DNA from: Candidatus Woesearchaeota archaeon
GTDB taxonomy: Archaea > Nanobdellota > Nanobdellia > Woesearchaeales > GW2011-AR15
Length of the DNA: 10,889 nucleotides
NCBI GenBank assembly: GCA_016934775.1
Contig: JAFGSP010000054.1
Span: forward strand, 1 to 10,889
Reading direction: 5' to 3'
The notes beneath the pieces are model-generated. The model did not search any database, had not been told where the DNA came from, and saw only the letters and a list, made by a program, of their open reading frames with translations. The stretch's first letter is position 1, and each line of letters opens with the position of its first letter. Of this stretch, positions 1-6,550 are shown piece by piece. The translations under genes and the position numbers were made by a program.

Positions 1-217
1 CATAATACCGTTTGGGTTTGGGCTTCATGTTCTCCCTTTCAACGTCTTTTATGGCCTTCTCCACGTCTTCAAGCTTCCAGTGGGAAAGCTCCTCTACCAG
101 GGCATCAGGATCGTTCTTAAGGACATTCATCGCATATCTTACATATTTCTTGACTTCCACAAGGCTTGGGATGTTTTTTTCCCTTATTTCATTCATCTGT
201 TTCTCAACATCTTCCAT
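1..217 (-). CDS. Unknown small charged protein, partial (runs off left edge)
   Basis: The gene opens at ATG 217 on the minus strand and stays open to the window edge, giving 72 residues with no stop. It starts MEDVEKQMNEIREKNIPSLV and reaches KPKPKRYY at the edge. The visible part is very rich in Glu, Lys and Asp, looks mostly helical, and has no signal peptide or membrane segment. ATG 217 is preferred over the in-frame ATG at 223 because an SD-like AGGTG (224-228) sits 6 nt upstream of it, whereas ATG 223 directly abuts that site. A TATA-like run (251-258, minus) lies about 37 bp upstream. I do not recognise the family. It is divergently transcribed from the next gene. Confidence 0.7.
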   Translation of the reverse strand, partial: MEDVEKQMNEIREKNIPSLVEVKKYVRYAMNVLKNDPDALVEELSHWKLEDVEKAIKDVERENMKPKPKRYY

Positions 218-223
218 GATCAT

Positions 224-258
224 CACCTATATATTCCAATATCCTGTGGATATAAAAA
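224..258 (-). promoter_or_regulatory. Core promoter and SD of the left-edge gene
   Basis: Minus-strand TTTTTATA at 258-251 is a TATA-like box. Transcription would start about 26 bp on, near 228, so the mRNA would begin almost at the SD AGGTG (228-224). The leader would then be very short but still carry an SD. Confidence 0.45.
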
Positions 259-315
259 GGTTGTGGAAGTACGTCAAAATATTGCAATCAATGCATCACT
301 CTGAAATAGCAAATG

Positions 316-369
316 TTTAAATATACGAAATACCAATGCAGCTTTATTAGATTATAACAAGGGAGGTTG
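316..369 (+). promoter_or_regulatory. TATA box and SD for the 105-residue protein gene
   Basis: TTTAAATATA at 316-325 is a near-ideal archaeal TATA box with an A-rich, BRE-like stretch before it. The expected start is near 346. The leader carries a strong SD, GGGAGGTTG (361-369), which places the start at ATG 376 rather than at TTG 367, since TTG 367 lies inside the SD. Confidence 0.7.
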
Positions 370-375
370 AAAAGA

Positions 376-693
376 ATGGAGGATACAATAGAAGGGTTAA
401 TAAAAGCAAACCCGGGAATTCTTTCTGTAGATGTGATTAGTGACTTAAGTAAAACTGTTGTAGGTAATGATAAATTCTCTCGGGCCTATGAATTAGAGAT
501 TGATGATTCATCCCATTTAAGAACAGGAATCTACCTGTATAAAAAAAAGTTATTCGGAAAAGATCTTCTATGGAGTCTGTCTTACCAAGGGGGTTTCTGC
601 TCTATAAAAGAGGTTACTGAAGATCCCTGCATGCACGCAATATACGACTCAGCAGCTCTATATGTCGCTCAACATAATAAGGGTCCTGCTTAA
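376..693 (+). CDS. Orphan 105-residue soluble protein, unknown function
   Basis: A 105-residue protein starting MEDTIEGLIKANPGILSVDV. A frame-open TTG at 367 would add three residues, but the GGGAGGT SD lies 6-9 nt before ATG 376, so that start is chosen. There is no signal peptide or membrane helix. The pattern suggests an alpha/beta fold: an N-terminal helix, a charged strand region (about 36-56), then strands around LLWSLSYQGGFCSI and a C-terminal helix. C75, C85 and H87 are the only obvious possible metal or redox ligands, and their spacing matches no motif I know. The codons are more A/T-rich than in neighbouring genes, which could reflect recent acquisition. It has its own promoter and a T-tract terminator, so it is a single-gene unit. 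I do not recognise the family. Confidence 0.75.
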   Translation: MEDTIEGLIKANPGILSVDVISDLSKTVVGNDKFSRAYELEIDDSSHLRTGIYLYKKKLFGKDLLWSLSYQGGFCSIKEVTEDPCMHAIYDSAALYVAQHNKGPA

Positions 694-710
694 TTTTTTT
701 AGATTATTTT
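694..710 (+). terminator. T-tract terminator after the 105-residue protein gene
   Basis: A run of seven T (694-700) directly follows the stop codon, with a second T-run at 707-710. Archaeal intrinsic termination uses such U-tracts without needing a strong hairpin. The next gene's TATA box lies just downstream. Confidence 0.6.
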
Positions 711-725
711 AATATTCTCAAAAGA

Positions 726-735
726 TTTAAATATC
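726..735 (+). promoter_or_regulatory. TATA box for the leaderless gene at 758
   Basis: TTTAAATATC (726-735) is centred about 28 bp before ATG 758, and there is no SD before that ATG. This spacing predicts a transcript starting at or within a few bases of the start codon. Confidence 0.65.
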
Positions 736-757
736 TCATCACACATGATATTCTGCA

Positions 758-1030
758 ATGGCAACACTTCTAAATGAGACAATAATCAATGCTGTGCCTG
801 TGCTGATGCCGATCTTTGACAGCCTCCATGCACTGATCCAGTCTCTGCAATGGCTCGTCGGCGGGATGTTCGGACTCTACCTCATCCTTGTTTTTCTCAG
901 ATGGAGAGAGTCCAGGATGGTGTCAAGTATCCTAAAGGAAATAAGAGACGACATCAGGGAATTATCCAGGGACATTAGGGCAGTCAATGAAAGAGTTAAT
1001 AAGATAGAAAAGAAATCAAAATCTAGATAG
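758..1030 (+). CDS. Small single-pass membrane protein with cytoplasmic coiled coil
   Basis: A 90-residue protein. Residues 13-30 are moderately hydrophobic and may be amphipathic. Residues about 32-48 (WLVGGMFGLYLILVFLR) form a clear membrane helix. The following RWRESR is positively charged, so the C-terminus should be cytoplasmic. Residues about 56-86 show heptad-like spacing of Ile, Leu and Val with alternating charge (EIRDDIRELSRDI), typical of a coiled coil, and the tail is Lys-rich. It could be a small membrane tether or an oligomeric adaptor; no enzyme motif is visible. The gene is preceded by its own TATA box with leaderless spacing. Its last 8 bases overlap the end of the convergent RSH gene. 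Function unknown. Confidence 0.75.
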   Translation: MATLLNETIINAVPVLMPIFDSLHALIQSLQWLVGGMFGLYLILVFLRWRESRMVSSILKEIRDDIRELSRDIRAVNERVNKIEKKSKSR

Positions 1031-2930
1031 ATTCTTCTGATATGACTGAATTGACATGCTTAATTACTTTTAATATCTCTATAGTCTTATCGACTTCTTC
1101 TTCATTGTCTGCTTTTATAGTCAGAGAAATCAATATGTTCTTTTTATGAGGTTTTAGGTTGATGGAAAGCACGCTAATCTTGTACTCCATAAGTGTATTC
1201 AATATGTCCTCAACCATGCCCAATTTATCCTCAACATAGACATTCAGTGTCCTTATGTGCTGCTCTGGAACATTCCAGGAAACCTTTACTTTTTTTGATT
1301 TTGGAAGTGTGTAGATATTAGGGCAGCTTTTCTTATGCACTGTAATCGTGCCGTCTTTCATCCTGAATGCTATAATCGGCTCATTGAAACCAGGATTGCA
1401 GCATTTGGATATCTTGAGCTGGGCCTTTTTTCCTTCATAAGAAAGGTATTTCACAAGATTAATCTGGACCGGCTCCTTCTTCCTTACCTGCTTAGGGTCT
1501 CTCTCTATATCTATTTCAAGGGCAGACCTTATCCTCTGCTTGGCCTTGTTTGTTACTGCAAAACTCAGCCAGTTCCTTGAGGGCTTTGCATTTGGCTGGG
1601 TAATTATATAGACAACATCTCCTGATTTCAGCTGATAATCAAGAGACACCAGCTTCCTGTTGACCTGGGCCTTTGTGCACGCATCTCCTATTCTTGAATG
1701 GATCTCATACGCAAAATCCACTGGCGTGGCCCTTTCAGGCAATATTATAGGATCACCTTTAGGGGTAAATACCACAATCTCATCCTGAAACAAGTCAACT
1801 TTCAGGCTCTCAAGAAAATCAGGAGCTTTCCTTTTCCAGTCAAGGACCTGCTCCAGCCATGATATCCTCTTATCAAACTCCTTGTCCCTGTCCGTGCCTT
1901 TATAGCGCCAGTGGGCTGCAACACCATACTTAGCCACATAATGCATCTCTACTGTCCTTATCTGCACTTCGAGCACAACATCAAATGGCGTCACAACATC
2001 AGTATGGAGTGATTGGTAACCGTTTGATTTAGGGACAGCGATATAATCCTTGAACCTGCCTGGAATGGGCTTCCAGAGCTGATGGATCTCAGCCAGGACC
2101 TTGTAGCAGTCAGGAATTGTATTAACGATTATCCTTATGGCAATAAGGTCATATATTTCTTCAAAGCTCTTTTTCTCAAGTATCATCTTCTTATAGATGC
2201 TGTAGAAATACTTGGCTCTGCCTGATACCTCCATAATTTCCATCTTAGCCTCTTTCAGCTTATCATTCACTATATTCATGATCATGTCTGCTTTCTTTTC
2301 CCTTGTGGCTCTTTTTTCATTTATCTTTTTCTTTATATACTGGTAGATATCGGGCTTGAGATACCTCAAGGAAAGGTCTTCCAGCTCGCCCTTAAGCTGA
2401 TACAGCCCCAGTTTGTGGGCAATGGGAGCATAGATTTCCATTGTCTCTTTGGCTATCCTCTTCTGCTTATCAGGCCTCATGTATTTTAGAGTCCTCATAT
2501 TATGCAGCCTGTCTGCCAGCTTAATCAGGATGACCCTGACATCTTTTGTTGTTGCCAATAAAATCTTTCGCCAATTTTCTGCTGTATAGTCTTCAGGCGA
2601 ATCAAAGACCACTTTGCTAGTCTTTGTCTCGCCTTCCACAAGCCCTGCAATCTCATCTCCGAATCTGGATTTTATATCATTAAGATTAAACTCAGTCTCT
2701 TCAACTGTATCATGCAGCAATGCAGCGCATACTGTAGCAACATCAGGCCTGAACTCAAGAAGTATCTTAAGGACTTCGATAGGATGCACAACATAATCTT
2801 CTCCAGATGCCCTCTTTTGGCCTTTGTGGGCTGTTTTAGAGAACTCATAAGCTTTTTTGATCAGGTCAAAGTCTGCATTGGAGTCATATTTCTTCACTTC
2901 TTTGAGAATATGCTGTAGGTCTTGGTCCAT
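1023..2930 (-). CDS. RelA/SpoT-family (p)ppGpp synthetase/hydrolase (RSH)
   Basis: A 635-residue long-form RSH, the enzyme that makes and breaks the alarmone (p)ppGpp. Domain order: HD hydrolase (about 20-190) with R40, H49, HD at 73-74, E77, D140 and N144; synthetase (about 220-370) with GRAKYFYSIYKKM (R238, K240), D261 in YDLIAIR, the G-loop FKDYIAVPKSNGYQSLHT (Y305) and E321 in EVQIRT; TGS (about 384-445) with ATPVDFAYEIH; a CC...H...C zinc-finger domain (C510, C511, H532, C536); and a C-terminal ACT/RRM domain (about 560-630). All core residues of both active sites appear present, so both activities are likely. Two oddities: HDxxED reads HDTVEE (D to E at 78), and the helical segment between TGS and the zinc finger is about 40 residues instead of about 100, making the protein shorter than the usual 700-740. 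Start ATG 2930 is chosen because a TATA box lies 27 bp upstream; a 25-residue extension to 3005 would run through the promoter and into the divergent gene. Long RSHs are rare in archaea. Confidence 0.95.
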   Translation of the reverse strand: MDQDLQHILKEVKKYDSNADFDLIKKAYEFSKTAHKGQKRASGEDYVVHPIEVLKILLEFRPDVATVCAALLHDTVEETEFNLNDIKSRFGDEIAGLVEGETKTSKVVFDSPEDYTAENWRKILLATTKDVRVILIKLADRLHNMRTLKYMRPDKQKRIAKETMEIYAPIAHKLGLYQLKGELEDLSLRYLKPDIYQYIKKKINEKRATREKKADMIMNIVNDKLKEAKMEIMEVSGRAKYFYSIYKKMILEKKSFEEIYDLIAIRIIVNTIPDCYKVLAEIHQLWKPIPGRFKDYIAVPKSNGYQSLHTDVVTPFDVVLEVQIRTVEMHYVAKYGVAAHWRYKGTDRDKEFDKRISWLEQVLDWKRKAPDFLESLKVDLFQDEIVVFTPKGDPIILPERATPVDFAYEIHSRIGDACTKAQVNRKLVSLDYQLKSGDVVYIITQPNAKPSRNWLSFAVTNKAKQRIRSALEIDIERDPKQVRKKEPVQINLVKYLSYEGKKAQLKISKCCNPGFNEPIIAFRMKDGTITVHKKSCPNIYTLPKSKKVKVSWNVPEQHIRTLNVYVEDKLGMVEDILNTLMEYKISVLSINLKPHKKNILISLTIKADNEEEVDKTIEILKVIKHVNSVISEESI

Positions 2931-2950
2931 GGAATTATAAAAAGCAATGA

Positions 2951-2996
2951 TAATATTAAAATCTTTTCTATACAGCATCAGCAAAACTCTTAAATA
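2951..2996. promoter_or_regulatory. Divergent RSH / UMP kinase promoters, both leaderless
   Basis: On the minus strand TTTTAATATTA (2961-2951) is centred about 27 bp before ATG 2930 of the RSH gene. On the plus strand TTAAATA (2990-2996), preceded by a BRE-like GCAAAACTC, is centred 26 bp before ATG 3019 of the UMP kinase gene. Neither start has an SD. The two boxes lie about 36 bp apart, so one bound regulator could affect both genes. Confidence 0.65.
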
Positions 2997-3018
2997 CCCA
3001 TACACTTTCAGGATTTAT

Positions 3019-3693
3019 ATGGAAACAATCATCCTTTCACTGGGCGGCTCGATAATATGCCCTGACAAGCCGGATTATTTCTTCCTCAAGGATTTCAAGA
3101 ACTTTGTCATCTCCGGCCTGGACAGGTACAGGTTCATCATTGTCTGCGGGGGAGGAAAGACAAACAGCTATTATAATGAGGCCGCTGCCAGAGTAAGTAA
3201 TATAAAAAAAGAAGACCTTGACTGGATAGGGATCATGGCCACAAGACTGAATGCCGAGCTGGTAAGATCTATATTCGGAGAGCTTGCCTATGAAAAAGTA
3301 ATCCATGGCCCTGAAAAAGAAATTAAGACAGACAGGAAGATAATCCTGGCCTCAGGGTGGAAACCAGGCAGATCTACAGATTATGTGGCTGTGCTGCTTG
3401 CAAAGCAGCTCAAGGTCAAGGTTGTGGTAAATATGACCAACATATCATATATCTATACCAAAGACCCGAAAAAACACCCTGATGCTGAAAAGCTTTTTGA
3501 AGTGTCATGGAAAGACTACAGGAAGATTGTGGGCAATAGATGGTCTCCAAGGATGAATTCTCCTTTTGACCCTGTAGCAAGCAGAGAAGCGCAGAAGATG
3601 AAGCTTGAGGTGGCTGTATTAAATGGCACTGACCTGAAAAACGTAGAGGCTTATCTTTCAGGGAATCTCTTTAAAGGGACCATCATAAAATGA
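3019..3693 (+). CDS. pyrH: Archaeal-type UMP kinase
   Basis: A 224-residue amino-acid-kinase-fold enzyme that phosphorylates UMP to UDP in pyrimidine nucleotide synthesis. The length fits the archaeal UMP kinases (about 225), which lack the extra segments of the bacterial ones. Visible motifs: the N-terminal strand METIILSLGGS with the GGS turn (9-11); the GGGKT loop (44-48); the UMP-side segment DWIGIMATRLNAEL (68-81); GWKPGRSTDYVA (113-124); the nucleotide-site run NMTNISYIYTKDPKKHPDA (138-156); FDPVA (183-187); and a GTII ending. Related kinases of this fold (isopentenyl phosphate kinase, glutamate kinase, aspartokinase) are less likely, because the DPKKxPDA and GIxATRLNA patterns are those of archaeal PyrH. 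An upstream in-frame extension (to 2947) is rejected because it covers the promoter. The cytosolic enzyme is divergent from the RSH gene and followed by a 50-90 bp gap to the next gene. Confidence 0.92.
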   Translation: METIILSLGGSIICPDKPDYFFLKDFKNFVISGLDRYRFIIVCGGGKTNSYYNEAAARVSNIKKEDLDWIGIMATRLNAELVRSIFGELAYEKVIHGPEKEIKTDRKIILASGWKPGRSTDYVAVLLAKQLKVKVVVNMTNISYIYTKDPKKHPDAEKLFEVSWKDYRKIVGNRWSPRMNSPFDPVASREAQKMKLEVAVLNGTDLKNVEAYLSGNLFKGTIIK

Positions 3694-3712
3694 ACCTGCC
3701 CCTAGGACATCA

Positions 3713-3777
3713 ATATATAATAACAATAGAAAATTTAATAAATCAGTATGCCCTTTGTTATTGTATCCCGGGTGGTT
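3713..3777 (+). promoter_or_regulatory. Promoter and SD of the Ig-like membrane protein gene
   Basis: Two TATA-like runs lie here: ATATATAA (3713-3720) and TTTAATAA (3734-3741). The second predicts a start near 3763, which would exclude ATG 3748 and leave a short leader containing the SD-like GGGTGGTT (3770-3777) before GTG 3781. The first would allow a leaderless ATG 3748. The signal peptide favours the GTG start. Confidence 0.45.
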
Positions 3778-3780
3778 AAT

Positions 3781-5199
3781 GTGAATAAGACGCTCTTCAT
3801 TTCGATATTGGTCAGCATTCTTCTTGTGATGCCTGCATTTGCTGCACTGGATGTGCAAAGCGAGGTTGTTGAAGGAGATATCTTCCTTGATGAGCAGGCA
3901 ATATATAATATAAAGCTCAGCAATCCTGACCCTGTTTCTAAGGTTATACAGATATATCCTGATGATGTTGCCTGGTATGTACAGCTTGAGCCATCAATAA
4001 CAAAGATTCCCGGAAATTCATCTATTGATACTGTATTATACCTTATACCTAATGCCTGGGCCAACACAGGAGCGAAGATGGTAAGGGTATTTGTTGGCTC
4101 ATCAACAACAGGAGAACAATACATACTGCAGCTGCCTGTATATGTTAAATCATTTGATTCGCCTCAAAAGGATTACAGCCCCTCTGTCGAACTGACTGTT
4201 GATTTCTCAGAAGATGCAGATCCCAGGGAATCCCTTGATGCTGTTGTCTATCTTAGGAACAGGAACAAACTAGATATAAAGGAGATGAAGCTTGTTGTCG
4301 AGAGCGAAATGTTCAGGAAAGAGAACATCCTGCCGCTGGGGCCGCAGGCAGAGACAAGAGAAAGATTTTCGTTCAGCGTTGATCCCCTTACACCGCCCGG
4401 AGACCATAGGCTTGATGTCTTTGTCATCGTGAACAACAAGACAGTAAGCCAGGAAAGGATCAATTTCAAGATAATACCTTATGCAGAATTTGTAGCAAAG
4501 AAAGATACTGTTGATGAAGTCTTCAAAAGGAGCAGCGAGTATGTTGTGACAAACAAAGGCAATGTTGAACTTACAGATAATTTCAGGGTTGAGACATCAT
4601 TCCTGAAAAAAATTCTTACAAGGACCATACCCTGGGCAGACAGGGTAAGCGTAACAAAAGGGGGGTATTTTGAATGGGAACTCACTCTTCAGCCTGGTGA
4701 AGAGACAACAATATTAGTGATAGAGAACTTCAGGCCGATTATCTATTTCCTACTATTTGTGACGATGAGTGCTGTGCTTTATTTCATATACAGGAGCCCT
4801 GTTGTTGCAAGGAAAGACGCTATTGTAACTGGTTCTTCTGCAGAAGGCATATCTGAGATGAAGGTCCTGATACATATCAGGAACAGGAGCCAGGATCTCA
4901 TCGAGAATATCGTTGTATCAGACATGATCCCAAGCCTGGCAAGCCTTGTCAAGGAAGCTAAACTGGGGACTATTTCGCCTTCTAAGATAATCAGGCACGC
5001 AAAGAAAGGCACAATAATAAAATGGGAGCTTGACGCTCTCGAGCCCTTTGAAGAGCGCATCATATCTTACAGGCTGAAATCAAAGATCACCATTGTCGGC
5101 GGATTCACTCTGCCGCAGACAAAAGTCAAGTTCAACACCAACAAAGACAGGGAAAGGATCACCTTCTCAAACAAGAGCCAGGTCAGCCTGGGACTTTAG
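3781..5199 (+). CDS. Secreted Ig-like repeat protein with C-terminal membrane anchor and cytoplasmic domain
   Basis: From GTG 3781 the protein has 472 residues and opens with a textbook Sec signal, MNKTLFISILVSILLVMPAF, cleaved near AFA-ALD. ATG 3748 would add 11 residues ahead of the lysine and spoil the signal; the GTG also has an SD-like GGGTGGTT. Residues about 23-125, 130-235 and 236-315 look like all-beta, Ig/NEW3/CARDB-type modules, with strand patterns such as YNIKLSNPDP and VVYLRNRNKLDIKEM. A membrane helix follows at about 318-337 (IIYFLLFVTMSAVLYFIY), flanked by RSPVVARK, so the tail of about 135 residues should be cytoplasmic. That tail again looks beta-rich (IHIRNRS, PFEERIISYRLKSK, IVGGFTLP), like DUF11/COG1361-type modules usually found outside the cell. 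A role in the cell surface is inferred. The partner is unknown. It ends 39 bp from the convergent radical SAM gene. Confidence 0.8.
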   Translation: MNKTLFISILVSILLVMPAFAALDVQSEVVEGDIFLDEQAIYNIKLSNPDPVSKVIQIYPDDVAWYVQLEPSITKIPGNSSIDTVLYLIPNAWANTGAKMVRVFVGSSTTGEQYILQLPVYVKSFDSPQKDYSPSVELTVDFSEDADPRESLDAVVYLRNRNKLDIKEMKLVVESEMFRKENILPLGPQAETRERFSFSVDPLTPPGDHRLDVFVIVNNKTVSQERINFKIIPYAEFVAKKDTVDEVFKRSSEYVVTNKGNVELTDNFRVETSFLKKILTRTIPWADRVSVTKGGYFEWELTLQPGEETTILVIENFRPIIYFLLFVTMSAVLYFIYRSPVVARKDAIVTGSSAEGISEMKVLIHIRNRSQDLIENIVVSDMIPSLASLVKEAKLGTISPSKIIRHAKKGTIIKWELDALEPFEERIISYRLKSKITIVGGFTLPQTKVKFNTNKDRERITFSNKSQVSLGL

Positions 5200-5238
5200 T
5201 AGGTGTAATAAGAACAGATTTTGATGGATTCTAAATAA

Positions 5239-6435
5239 TTAAGCAGTAGGCACGCCTATGAATATATTATCCTTATCCCTGATCAATTTCACTTTAATGC
5301 TTCCTGTTTCCCTTCTGCAGTTTATCACTGTCACTGCTCTTTCCCGGGCGGCTGCAATCATTGAATTCTTCATCCTGGATTTCGCCTTTATTTCCACCTG
5401 AATTGTTTCTCCTTTCCTAAATGGCTTGGGAAGCGCCTCATCCGGCAGTATCTTAAGCTCACCATCAAGCGTGGTCAAATCAATATCAAGCTTCTCTTCG
5501 AGTTCATTGATTTTCTTGAAAAATAATTTCATAGGGATAGGGTTCACCGGCTTTTTTTCGAACTTATACTCAAGGAAGTTCTGGACACCTATTTTTGCAC
5601 CAATCTCCTTTGCATAAATTATCACATCTTCAATATCTTTATCATTTATGCCCGGCACCCAGACAGGAACCAGGAGCAGATGCGCCTTTTCTGAAACAAA
5701 CTTGCAGATTTCCATGATTCTTTTCAGGGGATATTTAGATTGTGAAAGCCTGTCTGCCATCTCCTGGCTGGTTGTGTGCAAGGAGATATGAAAATGAGTA
5801 AGGCCTGATTTGATAAGCTTTTCTGCCCTGTTCTTTGTAATCAGGGTGCCGTTTGTGACCATCGAGATAGCGCTCACTTTTTTTATTTTTCTAAGCTCTT
5901 TCACAAGGAATTCAAGGTTTGAATACAGTCCGGGGTCTCCCTGGCTGCCTATATGAATGTTGACCCTGTTTTTCTTTATATCTATGACCTTTTTCAGTTC
6001 CTCCACTAGATACTCCGGCTCAACAACTATATCTGAAATCCTCTTTGAATGGTCTACTGAACAAAAGATGCAGTCTATGTTGCAGGTCGTGAGCGGCTTG
6101 ATTTCTATTGTGTTAGTCCCTCTATCTATTATCCCAAACTCATTGCTGCCTATCAGAGGTATGCCTGAGTTCCTGTGGATATACAGGGCCGGCTTTCCGT
6201 TCAGGCTGCTCCTGAGGCTCTCAAATCCCTTGCTCAGCAGGTAAGTAAATTTCTGCTGCAGGTTCTCATTTTTTTTTCCAGAACTAAACTCAATAGATTT
6301 TTTTGTTATTGCATACTTCCCGAGCTTGCAGAGCTCACTTTTTTCTAAATAGAAGCAATAGATATCCATAAAAGATACCCTGATCCTGCTTTCTTCATCT
6401 GAAAACCTAAGATCCCTGAACTTCAACGTGGCCAT
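5239..6435 (-). CDS. COG2100-type archaeal radical SAM protein
   Basis: A 398-residue radical SAM enzyme. The 4Fe-4S cysteines are C118, C122 and C125 in TCNIDCIFCSVD (CxxxCxxC), preceded by the family's typical GIPLIGSNEFGIIDRGTN (91-108). GSQGDP (163-168) takes the place of the GGE SAM-binding loop, and SMVTNGTLI (191-199) and LLVPVWVPGINDKDI follow the usual barrel strands. About 60 C-terminal residues after LPKPFRKGET look like a small beta-barrel (TRAM/OB-like), which would suggest nucleic-acid binding; that part is inference. The N-terminal 85 residues have no known motif. The family resembles archaeal 'predicted Fe-S oxidoreductases' whose substrate is not known to me, so no reaction is assigned. 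ATG 6435 has a TATA box 25 bp upstream and no adjacent SD, so the transcript is probably leaderless. The S-layer gene lies upstream but its terminator separates them. Confidence 0.85.
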   Translation of the reverse strand: MATLKFRDLRFSDEESRIRVSFMDIYCFYLEKSELCKLGKYAITKKSIEFSSGKKNENLQQKFTYLLSKGFESLRSSLNGKPALYIHRNSGIPLIGSNEFGIIDRGTNTIEIKPLTTCNIDCIFCSVDHSKRISDIVVEPEYLVEELKKVIDIKKNRVNIHIGSQGDPGLYSNLEFLVKELRKIKKVSAISMVTNGTLITKNRAEKLIKSGLTHFHISLHTTSQEMADRLSQSKYPLKRIMEICKFVSEKAHLLLVPVWVPGINDKDIEDVIIYAKEIGAKIGVQNFLEYKFEKKPVNPIPMKLFFKKINELEEKLDIDLTTLDGELKILPDEALPKPFRKGETIQVEIKAKSRMKNSMIAAARERAVTVINCRRETGSIKVKLIRDKDNIFIGVPTA

Positions 6436-6455
6436 ACATACTAGATTAGGTGATG

Positions 6456-6465
6456 ATTAAATAAG
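6456..6465 (-). promoter_or_regulatory. TATA box of the radical SAM gene
   Basis: Minus-strand CTTATTTAATC region centred near 6460 lies 25 bp before ATG 6435. This matches leaderless spacing and separates the gene from the S-layer transcript. Confidence 0.6.
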
Positions 6466-6491
6466 TTTATTGGTTTTTTATCAGATTCAGG

Positions 6492-6546
6492 AAAAAATCA
6501 AGAACAAAGAACAAGAAAAAATAAAAAAAAGAAATAAATTAATTTC
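6492..6546 (-). terminator. Multi-tract terminator of the S-layer gene
   Basis: Just past the S-layer stop, the minus strand carries a short hairpin-capable GAAAT/ATTTC pair (6531-6546), then three T-runs: eight T (6530-6523), six T (6521-6516) and six T (6497-6492). Repeated U-tracts fit archaeal termination of a highly expressed gene. Confidence 0.7.
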
Positions 6547-6550
6547 TTTC

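Noticed and set aside
12..320. 102-codon open frame on the plus strand at the left edge
   Set aside because: It is the antisense shadow of the minus-strand gene ending at 217 and runs through its promoter.
2931..3005. N-terminal extension of the RSH frame to 3005
   Set aside because: The extra 25 residues run through both divergent promoters and do not look like RSH sequence; ATG 2930 has a well-placed TATA box.
2947..3018. N-terminal extension of the UMP kinase frame to 2947
   Set aside because: It covers the promoter region; METIILSLGGS at 3019 is the normal N-terminus of the family.
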